64,000 nucleotides of DNA from an uncultured Oscillospiraceae bacterium (GTDB taxonomy: Bacteria; Bacillota; Clostridia; Oscillospirales; Oscillospiraceae): assembly GCA_947626905.1 (NCBI GenBank), contig CANQUE010000004.1:17351-81350 (forward strand), read 5' to 3'. Positions 1-7,750 of this stretch are shown in pieces. The position numbers and the translations under genes are program-made. Under the pieces are notes generated by a model, which saw only the letters and a program-made list of their open reading frames with translations, ran no database searches and was not told the origin of the DNA. The stretch's first letter is position 1. Every line of letters begins with the position of its first letter.

Positions 1-1
1 G

Positions 2-3000
2 CTGACGCTGAGCAAGCACACGGTGTTCCCCTGCCTCTACTCCTTGCTGTCGGATGCGGGAAAGCTCTATATCAGCCAGGTGGACAGCTTCTCCAGAGGC
101 GTGTCCCAGCAGCTGCCGTGGCAGGCCGGCCGTATCGAGGGCCTGTACGCCCCCGGGGCGTATTTTTCCGTGGACAAGATGGTCCGCTGTTACGAGGGCG
201 TCGTCAGGGACGGCACTGTGTCGGCATATCTTCGCGGGAACGACTTTCTGCAGCAGGAGGTGTTTTACCGCTGCGTGACCCATCGGACGGTGGACGAGCG
301 CCGGCCGGGGCCTCTTTCCAGCACCGTCATCGATATCTGCGGCAAGTATCAGCTGGGGAAGATATACATCAGCAGCGGCACGGTCAAGAGAGTGCAGTGC
401 GAGCGCATATACACCGCCAGGACCGACCTGACCCCTTACGAGGACGGGGCGAAGGTGCGGGCGGAGCTGTGCAGCGAGGGGCAGAGCCTGGTCGTCAGCT
501 CCGTCTCCACAGAGGAGCTGCTGCTCCCCTCCTATAAGCTGGCGCTGCAGCAGGAAAAGGCCGCCTTTGACGCCCAGACGAAGGACGCGGAAGCCAGGGG
601 CGACTACGAGACGCAGCTGCGGCTGACCGAGCAGATGCTGGAGCGGGAATTCATCCAGCCGGAGGTTGGCTTCAACGTCATTTTCAAGATATGCGTGGCC
701 CAAAACGGTCTGCCCCGGATGTACGGCGCGCTGGAGCGCTATGGCTACCAGCTCCGGCGGTCGGCCTATAACGGCTACAGGATGCAGCTGGATGCGCTGA
801 GCGGCCAGTACGAGCAGGCCGCAAAATACGCGAGGGACTATCTCTCCGCGGACCAGTCCAGCAAGTTCCTCAATTCCGCGGCCAGCCAGATCGTCCGGCG
901 CGCCGTGGACCCCGAAACGCTGAGAGAACACATCCTGAACGAGGCTACCTTCGACCAGAAAAAGTGCGCCGGCAAGATCGGCTATTACGACAACCCCACA
1001 AAGCACGGGTATATCCTCTGGGAGCGCAGCAAGCTGAACTTCTCCCACAAGGATATCCTGGGCAGCAGCGATATAGAGTTCGACCTGCAGGCCTTCGACT
1101 ATTTCGTCTCCTTTGACGTGGACCGCAGCAAGCCCGTCCTCCGGGCCAGGAACGTCATCATCGACGAGATCGTCTCCCGGGGGGATGAGAATGAACAGCC
1201 CCCTCAGCCGGAGATGCCCGAATACCCCGAGGGACCGGACGAGCTGGGCTTCAACGAGGACATCCGGGTCACCCGGGTGCTGGAGTTCGCCAGAGAGAAC
1301 TTCTCCTATGACAGCATCCTGGGCTACCTCCCCAGCGAGGACCGCAGACTGTTCTCCGACGGCGGGTTCTGCGGCACGGCCGACCAGGCGCGAAAGCTGA
1401 TCGGGAGCCTGCGGGCGTTCTTTGGCTCGCGGCGGAGGCCCGACCGCTTCAGCGGCATCCCGGCCCATCTGCGCCCCGGTCTGCTGCTGGCGGCCGCCAA
1501 GCTCCACCACCAGTTCGCCGCGGACTACGCCGGGGACGATGAGTTCTGGAGCGACGGCGTGGGCAACGCCATCCTGTTCGAATACGCCGACCGGTATATC
1601 AACGCCGACGGCGCCACCGAGCCCGCGGAGGCAGAATATTACTGCGAGAGCGTCTTTTTGAACAACTTCCCCAACACCGCGAAAAACCGCATGAAGGCCC
1701 GCTGCCTGGTGGACTTCTTCCAGGGGACGGAGGGCATCAACACATCCCGCTGCGCGGAGGACTCCGCCATCTCCGGTTTGCTGAAACGGACCTGTGTGGA
1801 CCCCGACGGCCTTTCAAGGATGCTTCTGAACCTGCCTGAACAGATATTCAGCGACCTGCTGCAGCTCATGCCCCAGTCGCTGCGAAAAATCCTTGTGGGG
1901 ACGATCAGCGTCACAGAGGATACCGGCATGCTGCGAAAGCGGGAACAGGAACACGCAGAGGCCGTCATCCGCCAGTACTACATCCGTTACCACGGCTATC
2001 TGGAAAGGGCCCGGCAGTTCGTGGACCAGTTCTCCGTCATCGAGGACGTGCCCCACTACCTGGCCCAGCTGGAGAGCGCCAACGACGCGGTGGGGCGGTA
2101 TTTCTTCGGCATAGACCAGGAGCGGGTCCTGAGCACGGTCAATGTGCTGAACACCATAGCCGCCGGACTCAGCGAGGAGGATGTGGACAGAAAGATCAGC
2201 CAGATGCAAAGCGTGTTCGGCAATATCCGTCACCTGCTCACCCAGACAGAGAGCCACCCCTCCAAGCTCTCCTTCGAGTTCATCCGGCCGTTCATGCTGA
2301 AGATACAGCAGCTGCTGTCGGCCTATCTGGACAACCAGTTCGAGAAGCTCCAGCCGGAACTGACGGTGGAGCACTACGAGCTGGCGGGAGATGGGATGCG
2401 GGAGCGGCTGCAGATCAGCAACGAGAGCCAGCGGCTCTCCGCCATGAACATCAAGCTGAAAGAGGCCAGGCCCTACGGCAAGGACCCGGGCTTCATCGTG
2501 GACGACAACGGCAGCCGGACCACCCAGGGCCTGGGCCAGACCATCGTCGGCGGCAAAGCCGCGGAGATCAGCATCCCGATCCAGATCTATCCGGACGCGC
2601 CGAAGGTCCTGGAGCTGTCTCTGACCCTGGCGTACGAGCGCTCGTGCCATTACAATGTGGAGAAGGGCTTTGCCGAGAACCAGGTGGAAGAGGTGACGGT
2701 CAGCGTCCAGATACCCCGGCAGACGGAGGCGGCGGAGTATATCCGGGAGAACAAATACGCCCATTTCGCCGGCGGTATGGCCATGCAGCCGGGAAAGAAC
2801 AAAGCGGAGGAGATGTTCTTCGGCAGAGAAAACGACATCGACACGGTCTACCGGATGCTGACGGACGACGCCGGTCACTTCAAGACGGGCAGCATGGTGG
2901 CGATCTATGGGCAGAAGCGCTGCGGCAAGACCTCCGTCATGAACTTCCTGGCAAAGAGGATACAGCAGGAGCACCCGGACGCGCTGGTCCTGAGCATCAA

Positions 3001-4060
3001 CGCCCAGTCCATCAGCCCCGGCCAGGACAAGGACGCATATTACAGAATGCTGCTCCAGGCCATCACCACGTCCTTCAAGATAAGCTCCTTCGCCAAGCCG
3101 GAGCTGCGGGCCGAGCTGACCGAAAACGGGCTGAAGGCTCCCTCTCCCGCCGAGCTCCTCTCCGACGGGGGCGAGGTATATTTCAACGACTTCTTCCAGG
3201 TGTTCCACGCGGTGTTCCAGGACCGCTACCCCATCATCCTGATGGTGGACGAATTCACCCAGATATATATCCACATGAAAAAGCGCCGGGTCAGCGAGGA
3301 TTTCCTGAACCGCTGGCGGGCCATGATCCAGGAGAACGCATTCGTCAACATCATCGTCGGCCAGGATTTCATGGACAAGTTCACCACCGACGAGGAGGTG
3401 GCCAACCAAAACTACGGCGGCGCTGTCAACGGCCTGGGGACCCTGGGCAAGAAACGGCTGTCCTACCTGGCGAAGGAGGACGCCAAGCATATGATCGAAG
3501 ACCCTGTCCGGTACTCCGACGGGTCGAGCCGGTTCCGGGGCCAGCTGGGCGACGCGGCCATCGACAGGATATACGATCTCACCGGCGGCAGCGCCTTTTA
3601 TCTCATGAAATTCTGCAACGCCCTGGTGGACTATATGATGAAAAACCGGATCACCCTGATCCCCCGGAGCCTGGTGGATACCGTCGCCACCGGGTATGCC
3701 TTCGACACCCCGAACAATCCCATCGAAAAGAGGGACTTTGATCCCATCTACAACGAGTACAGCTACGACGAAAAGAAGGACCAGGGCGACGAGATCATCG
3801 CCCAGGTGGGCAGCGAGGTCGATCACACCTATAGGCTTCTCAAACTCATCGCCGACTTGTCCGACCGGGAGGGCCGCTGCGAGCTTTCGAGGCTCCAGTG
3901 GGACGACGAGGAGGAGAAGCTGCGCATCCTGCACTCGCTTTTCGTGCGGGGCGTGCTGATGGACCCGCGGGGACGGGACATCACGGCTGAGCGCATAGAC
4001 AGGCTGGAGGTCCGCATCAAGGTACAGCTGTTTTCCATATGGCTGAGAGAGAGGGGATAA
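2..4060 (+). CDS. Large multidomain STAND/AAA-like NTPase, 5' end outside window
   Basis: The frame is open from the first bases, so the true start lies upstream; about 1350 residues are visible. Order seen: an N-terminal region I do not recognise; a charged helical TPR-like stretch (bases about 560-900); a small beta-barrel resembling a cold-shock domain (about 965-1175, with GKIGYYD and KHGYI followed by a beta-rich segment ending in NVIID); a long helical middle; a beta-sandwich-like segment (about 2390-2730); then an ATPase module with FFGRE (about 2817), Walker A GQKRCGKTS (about 2908-2934) and Walker B IILMVDEF (about 3235-3258). GRE plus P-loop plus hydrophobic-DE is the layout of STAND/archaeal-type signalling ATPases. 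It ends 4 bases before a second NTPase gene, so the two are probably one operon. Function is unknown; a conflict or stress-sensing role is inference. Confidence 0.8.
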   Translation: MTLSKHTVFPCLYSLLSDAGKLYISQVDSFSRGVSQQLPWQAGRIEGLYAPGAYFSVDKMVRCYEGVVRDGTVSAYLRGNDFLQQEVFYRCVTHRTVDERRPGPLSSTVIDICGKYQLGKIYISSGTVKRVQCERIYTARTDLTPYEDGAKVRAELCSEGQSLVVSSVSTEELLLPSYKLALQQEKAAFDAQTKDAEARGDYETQLRLTEQMLEREFIQPEVGFNVIFKICVAQNGLPRMYGALERYGYQLRRSAYNGYRMQLDALSGQYEQAAKYARDYLSADQSSKFLNSAASQIVRRAVDPETLREHILNEATFDQKKCAGKIGYYDNPTKHGYILWERSKLNFSHKDILGSSDIEFDLQAFDYFVSFDVDRSKPVLRARNVIIDEIVSRGDENEQPPQPEMPEYPEGPDELGFNEDIRVTRVLEFARENFSYDSILGYLPSEDRRLFSDGGFCGTADQARKLIGSLRAFFGSRRRPDRFSGIPAHLRPGLLLAAAKLHHQFAADYAGDDEFWSDGVGNAILFEYADRYINADGATEPAEAEYYCESVFLNNFPNTAKNRMKARCLVDFFQGTEGINTSRCAEDSAISGLLKRTCVDPDGLSRMLLNLPEQIFSDLLQLMPQSLRKILVGTISVTEDTGMLRKREQEHAEAVIRQYYIRYHGYLERARQFVDQFSVIEDVPHYLAQLESANDAVGRYFFGIDQERVLSTVNVLNTIAAGLSEEDVDRKISQMQSVFGNIRHLLTQTESHPSKLSFEFIRPFMLKIQQLLSAYLDNQFEKLQPELTVEHYELAGDGMRERLQISNESQRLSAMNIKLKEARPYGKDPGFIVDDNGSRTTQGLGQTIVGGKAAEISIPIQIYPDAPKVLELSLTLAYERSCHYNVEKGFAENQVEEVTVSVQIPRQTEAAEYIRENKYAHFAGGMAMQPGKNKAEEMFFGRENDIDTVYRMLTDDAGHFKTGSMVAIYGQKRCGKTSVMNFLAKRIQQEHPDALVLSINAQSISPGQDKDAYYRMLLQAITTSFKISSFAKPELRAELTENGLKAPSPAELLSDGGEVYFNDFFQVFHAVFQDRYPIILMVDEFTQIYIHMKKRRVSEDFLNRWRAMIQENAFVNIIVGQDFMDKFTTDEEVANQNYGGAVNGLGTLGKKRLSYLAKEDAKHMIEDPVRYSDGSSRFRGQLGDAAIDRIYDLTGGSAFYLMKFCNALVDYMMKNRITLIPRSLVDTVATGYAFDTPNNPIEKRDFDPIYNEYSYDEKKDQGDEIIAQVGSEVDHTYRLLKLIADLSDREGRCELSRLQWDDEEEKLRILHSLFVRGVLMDPRGRDITAERIDRLEVRIKVQLFSIWLRERG

Positions 4061-4064
4061 GGCG

Positions 4065-5663
4065 ATGAAAAGATTTTTTGACCCCAATAACCCTGTTACC
4101 GGCAGCTCGTTCCTGGGGCGGACCCGGGAACTGGCGTTCCTCCGGGACACGCTTTTTTCCAACGCGGTGCAGGGGAACAGCGTCAATCTGTCCATCACCG
4201 GGATGAACCGGATCGGCAAGACGTCTTTGATGAAAGAGGCGTGCCGCCGGTTCCGGGAGGAGGACCATCCTGACGTATATCTGATCGAGAGCACTCTGGA
4301 CGGCCAGAGCGGCTTCTGGCGGTACTGGGTCGGCGAGGTCCTGCGGCCCCTCTTAAAACAGATCGGCCCTGGAGAGATAGACGCAGACTGTGCCGACTTG
4401 TTCGAGATGTGCCGGGCGTATTTTTTCGATAAGGAGAAGCTGCGCGCACTGTTCCAGGACGACGATCTGGTCGCCGATATGGAGGCCAAGGAGCAGATGG
4501 ATATGCTCTTTTTCGTCCTGCAGCGCATGCAAAAGCATGTCATCCTCGTGATCGACGAATTTGACAAGGCGAGCAGCGTGTTTGGCCTGCGGGAGGAGAA
4601 TTTCGGCTGGTTCCGGGGTCTTTTGCAGCAGAATCAAAACCTTTCGGTGGTCACCCTTTCCAGAAGAAGCATCTATTTTATCGAGCAGAACAGCTTCGGC
4701 GGCTCCACGCTCCACGGCATCTTTTCAAAGCATGGCCTCTTTGGCTTCACCAACAGCGAGATACAGGAATTTTTCGACTATGTGGAGATCGAGCGCGGGC
4801 CCTTGACGGACAAGCAGAAAAAGAGCATCTGGTACAGCTGCGGCAGATCGCCGTATTACCTGGCCATCATCGGCGATATCCTGCTGAACAACGAAAAGGT
4901 GAATATCGCCGAGGCCTGCAACTGCCTGTGCGACAGCTTTGACGCCGTCCTCCGGCTGCTAAAGGAGGAGGGGCTTCTGACCGCCATGCTGCAGATGTTC
5001 GTCGGCCCCCGGTTCAATCTGCGGCAGCCGGAGGTGGAGAGGCTGATGGCGATGGGCTATTGCATGAGCAAGGCCTCGCTGGATACCGAGTACGGCATCA
5101 AGGAATACATAGACCTCTATGTGCCGGAACGAACCGGCGCCTACCTTACGGTCTGCCGCCGGTTCGAGGACTATATGGCCGAGACCTTCAAGGGCGAGAT
5201 CGACGATATCTGGCCAAAGCTCACCGCCACGCAGCGCCATCTGAAAAAACTCATAGAGGCAAAATACAAAACGCTGTACGGCGGCAACAGCGAGAACAAG
5301 TTAAGGCAGCTGTTGATGACTGCGACCCGGGAGATCTTTTTGAACGAGCATGAGCAGCTCTATATGCAGGCGGGCGCCCGCCAAAAGAAAGAGGTGGGCA
5401 ACAGCATCCTCAATGTCGTCAACTTTACCGGTCTTGGCATTGCGATGCTCTGTGAGTGGAACAGCTTCAAGGGATGCTTTTCGTGGTCCAAGGACCAGTT
5501 CAAGCAGAATATCCAGATCCTGCAGAACGCACGCAATCCTATCGCCCACGGCAACGGGGAGCTTCTGACGCCGGAGCAGGTGGAAGAGGTCGAGGACGTC
5601 TGCGCCCAGTTCATCACGAAGATCGACAAGGTCCTGCCCCCGGAGCCCGTTCCCGCCCACTGA
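4065..5663 (+). CDS. STAND/AAA-like ATPase with C-terminal HEPN-like domain
   Basis: A 532-residue protein. FLGRTREL at residues 16-23 is the GR motif before the P-loop; Walker A is GMNRIGKTS (46-54) and Walker B is VILVIDEFD (about 159-167). The following winged-helix-like region includes YSCGRSPYYL. The last 130 residues are helical and carry RNPIAH at 490-495, an RX4H motif of the kind that forms the catalytic centre of HEPN/Swt1-like RNases, followed by a long helix. Start ATG lies 4 bases after the upstream NTPase stop and is preceded by GATAAGGCG, a weak ribosome site, so translational coupling is likely. The pairing suggests gene 1 senses and gene 2 executes; this is inference. Alternative: a non-catalytic HEPN scaffold. 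Confidence 0.85.
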   Translation: MKRFFDPNNPVTGSSFLGRTRELAFLRDTLFSNAVQGNSVNLSITGMNRIGKTSLMKEACRRFREEDHPDVYLIESTLDGQSGFWRYWVGEVLRPLLKQIGPGEIDADCADLFEMCRAYFFDKEKLRALFQDDDLVADMEAKEQMDMLFFVLQRMQKHVILVIDEFDKASSVFGLREENFGWFRGLLQQNQNLSVVTLSRRSIYFIEQNSFGGSTLHGIFSKHGLFGFTNSEIQEFFDYVEIERGPLTDKQKKSIWYSCGRSPYYLAIIGDILLNNEKVNIAEACNCLCDSFDAVLRLLKEEGLLTAMLQMFVGPRFNLRQPEVERLMAMGYCMSKASLDTEYGIKEYIDLYVPERTGAYLTVCRRFEDYMAETFKGEIDDIWPKLTATQRHLKKLIEAKYKTLYGGNSENKLRQLLMTATREIFLNEHEQLYMQAGARQKKEVGNSILNVVNFTGLGIAMLCEWNSFKGCFSWSKDQFKQNIQILQNARNPIAHGNGELLTPEQVEEVEDVCAQFITKIDKVLPPEPVPAH

Positions 5664-5719
5664 CAGCGGGCGGCGGACGGGGCCGGCGCTATGGCCCCTC
5701 CACCCTGCCATCGGGCAAA

Positions 5720-5751
5720 ATGATTTGGCGCACGACTGTGCGCCAAATCAT
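5720..5751. repeat. Perfect 14-bp palindrome with 4-base loop
   Basis: ATGATTTGGCGCAC (5720-5733), loop GACT, then its exact complement (5738-5751). It sits between two converging genes, so it may terminate both, but neither side has a T-run. A REP-like or MITE-like palindrome is the alternative. Confidence 0.7.
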
Positions 5752-5770
5752 CAGAGGTGGCAAGGCACCC

Positions 5771-6745
5771 CTATAACGAGTCGCAGATGGACTCCACGAT
5801 GGCTCTCGGCCTGTAGCCCAGCGATCTTGACGCCTTCTCATGAGAGAAGCGGCCGTTGGTGTGCAGGGTATAGACGGAGTAAGGGGTGAGCAGCGGCGAG
5901 CGGTCCCCGGCCAGCAGGCTCAGCCGCTCCGCGATGGGGGCGATACGCCGCACCAGGCCGTGGGGAAGCTCGATCTTGTTCTCACGCCTCCCCTTGAGGC
6001 GGCAGACGGCGCTGAGAAGCTCCCTGACTCTCATATAGTGGCCGCTGAGGATATAGCACTCGCCGGCCTGGCCGTGTTCCTCGCAGGAGAGGATGCCGTC
6101 CACCACGTCCCGCACATCCACGAAGTCATAGCCGCCATCCATGCTGACGGGTATCCTGCCGCTGGCCATGGCCCGGATGGTGCGGACCATGTGGTTGCGC
6201 CGGCCACAGTCCCCGGGGCCGATGATGCCGGAGGGATGGACGATGCTCACGTTCAGCCCCTCCCGGGCATGGGTCAGCACCCGCTGGGCCGCCGCGGCCT
6301 TGGAGCGGGCATACTGGCCGTGGACCAGGTGGGGCGAGAAATCGGCCACCTCGCAGATGATCTCGCCATGGGGCCGCTCCGGAATGGCGTGGACAGAACT
6401 GACATAGACCACCCGCTCCACCCCAGCCCGCCGGGCCTGGCGCATCACGTTCTCCGTCCCGTTCACGTTCACGTCCCAGACCCGCCGGTCCTTCCTGGAG
6501 GCGATGGTGATCATGGCGGCGCAGTGGAGCAGGACCACGCTGTCGTACCCGGACCGGTCAAAGAAGGGGGCGAGGGTATCCTCCCGCGCCACGTCCCCCT
6601 CGACGGCCTGGACGCCCCGGGGCACAAGAGAACTCCTGCCGGGCCGCACCAGGACCCGGACATGCTCGCCCCGGCGGAGCAGCTCCGCCGTGAGGCATGT
6701 CCCCAGATGGCCGGTGGCGCCGGTCACAAGATAGAGCTTATTCAT
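5771..6745 (-). CDS. NAD-dependent epimerase/dehydratase (extended SDR)
   Basis: A 324-residue extended short-chain dehydrogenase. The N-terminus has the Rossmann signature TGATGHLG; SSVHAI and YARSKAAA supply the catalytic Ser and the YxxxK pair; PSGIIGPGD and a VDVRDVVDG stretch are typical of the 3-beta-HSD/dihydroflavonol-reductase-like branch. The substrate cannot be told from sequence. I chose ATG at 6745 because AAGGAG lies about 8 bases upstream and the Rossmann strand begins at once (NKLYLVTGATG); the frame remains open for another 27 codons without a ribosome site. A promoter and the terminator of an older neighbour lie just upstream. Single gene, converging on the NTPase pair. Confidence 0.88.
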   Translation of the reverse strand: MNKLYLVTGATGHLGTCLTAELLRRGEHVRVLVRPGRSSLVPRGVQAVEGDVAREDTLAPFFDRSGYDSVVLLHCAAMITIASRKDRRVWDVNVNGTENVMRQARRAGVERVVYVSSVHAIPERPHGEIICEVADFSPHLVHGQYARSKAAAAQRVLTHAREGLNVSIVHPSGIIGPGDCGRRNHMVRTIRAMASGRIPVSMDGGYDFVDVRDVVDGILSCEEHGQAGECYILSGHYMRVRELLSAVCRLKGRRENKIELPHGLVRRIAPIAERLSLLAGDRSPLLTPYSVYTLHTNGRFSHEKASRSLGYRPRAIVESICDSL

Positions 6746-6791
6746 CTGTCCCGCTCCTTCATGGGTCTGTCGGTCCGTGTTCTGCAATTCT

Positions 6792-6820
6792 ATTGTAACA
6801 GACCGCCCCGGCGTGCGCAA
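6792..6820 (-). promoter_or_regulatory. Sigma-A-type promoter of the epimerase gene
   Basis: On the minus strand: -35 TTGCGC (6815-6820), a 17-base spacer, -10 TACAAT (6792-6797), about 47 bases before the chosen start codon. Confidence 0.6.
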
Positions 6821-6824
6821 GGGC

Positions 6825-6866
6825 AAAAAGCGCCCATATCACCGGCTTACCGGTGATATGGGCGCT
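6825..6866 (-). terminator. Rho-independent terminator of the degraded methyltransferase gene
   Basis: A perfect 17-bp stem (6829-6845 with 6850-6866, loop of 4) followed on the minus strand by five T (6825-6829). It points leftward, the direction of the methyltransferase relic, and separates it from the epimerase promoter. Confidence 0.8.
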
Positions 6867-7036
6867 CTGTTACTGCAGCGGCTCTGGCCATTATAACGCC
6901 GCAATGTTCGGGCTGCATGAACCGATCGTCGTACAGATCGGCCAAACATCTCCGGGGATAGAGCGCCCGCGCATCCAGGATCGCCTTCGCGGTCTGCGCG
7001 ATTTTCTCTTTCCCTCCCGGAAAAAGAATGTTCCCG
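6847..7036 (-). pseudogene. Frameshifted C-terminal relic of a restriction-modification DNA methyltransferase
   Basis: Reading leftward from about 7036, one frame gives FPGGKEKIAQTAKAILDARA then LYPGD; after a shift near 6945-6950 another frame gives LADLYDDRFMQPEH and stops at 6849-6847. Joined, this matches the conserved tail of large type IIL/YeeA-like methyltransferases, where KI-x-TAQ-x-ILDARALYPDSSLADLYD precedes TMPPEL. The rest of the gene is absent: upstream DNA is already the toxin-antitoxin promoter. So this is a remnant of a deleted restriction-modification gene, still followed by its terminator. Family assignment is from recognised motif wording, not a search. Together with the promoter and terminator it accounts for the 349-base gap between the epimerase and the antitoxin. 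Confidence 0.7.
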
Positions 7037-7073
7037 TTGCAAAATGGCTAAAATATGATATAATGAATTTAGC
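7037..7073 (+). promoter_or_regulatory. Promoter and likely autoregulatory operator of the toxin-antitoxin operon
   Basis: -35 TTGCAA (7037-7042), 16-base spacer, -10 TATAAT (7059-7064). Inverted arms GCTAAA (7047-7052) and TTTAGC (7068-7073) flank the -10, a natural site for Phd/YefM-type repression. Confidence 0.7.
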
Positions 7074-7094
7074 TAAAAGAAAGGGGTGCTCATT

Positions 7095-7337
7095 ATGGTC
7101 GGCGCGACGGCGACTGCTACAGAGATGCAGAACAATTTTGGGCGCTATCTGAACCTGGTCATGCACGGGGCCGAGGTCATTGTGACGAAAAACGGCAGAG
7201 AAGTCGGCAGATTCATTCCCAAAGGCGCGGCGGTGTCGTATCTCACAGATTCTCTGACCGGTGTCCTCAAGGGCGATCATGATCTGGAAGATGTCCGGGC
7301 GGCGCGAGTGAAGAGAAAATATGAAGCTGCTGATTGA
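7095..7337 (+). CDS. Antitoxin, Phd/YefM family
   Basis: An 80-residue protein. TATEMQNNFGRYLNLV resembles the N-terminal Phd/YefM DNA-binding fold (usually variants of EARNNLSELL), followed by VIVTKNGREVGRFIP, the strand-turn typical of these antitoxins. The acidic-basic C-terminus (DHDLEDVRAARVKRKYE) would be the disordered toxin-wrapping tail. ATG at 7095 is chosen because AAAGGGG lies 7-8 bases upstream; GTG at 7086 overlaps that site. The end overlaps the PIN toxin start by 17 bases, giving coupled translation. Expected role: neutralise the toxin and repress the operon through the inverted repeat around the -10. Confidence 0.85.
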   Translation: MVGATATATEMQNNFGRYLNLVMHGAEVIVTKNGREVGRFIPKGAAVSYLTDSLTGVLKGDHDLEDVRAARVKRKYEAAD

Positions 7338-7728
7338 CGCCAACATCCTGCTGGATGTGCTGCAAAAACGGGAGCCTCATTACAGGGACTCTGCCTTGAT
7401 CTGGAAGTTGTGTGAAGCGGAACAGGCTGAAGGCTATGTTTCCGCCCTGTCCTTCGCGGATCTCGTCTATGTGATGCGCAAAGAACTAAACGCCGAGATG
7501 GTCCTGGACGTTCAGAAAAAGATGGCTCTGATCTTCCGCTTTGCGGACCTTACCGCGGCGGACATCACCCGTGCGGTGGAGATGCAATGGGATGATTTCG
7601 AGGATGCCGTGCAGGCGGCGGCCGCCGAACGCATCCACGCCGATCATATCATCACGCGTAATGTGCGGGATTTCAGGCAGAGCAGGATCGTGGCCTTTAC
7701 TCCGGCGGAGTATCTGGCGAGGATCTGA
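7321..7728 (+). CDS. PIN-domain toxin (VapC-like RNase)
   Basis: A 135-residue PIN-fold protein. LLIDANILLDVL at the N-terminus supplies the first catalytic Asp (D6). DDFEDAVQAAAA around residues 90-98 and ADHIITRNVRDF near 107-118 supply the later acidic residues and the TRN-x-x-DF end motif. The usual mid-protein Glu is not obvious: the matching helix reads SALSFADLVY. PIN toxins cleave RNA, often tRNA or rRNA, with Mg2+; the target here is unknown. It overlaps the Phd-type antitoxin by 17 bases. PIN with Phd/YefM is a mixed but known pairing. Confidence 0.85.
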   Translation: MKLLIDANILLDVLQKREPHYRDSALIWKLCEAEQAEGYVSALSFADLVYVMRKELNAEMVLDVQKKMALIFRFADLTAADITRAVEMQWDDFEDAVQAAAAERIHADHIITRNVRDFRQSRIVAFTPAEYLARI

Positions 7729-7750
7729 CATGTGTTGACCGACGATCCAT

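Noticed and set aside
1814-4567. 917-codon minus-strand open frame across the NTPase pair
   Set aside because: Antisense shadow of two well-supported genes; its translation has no recognisable domain and is rich in His, Arg, Val and Asp as expected for reverse GC-rich codons.
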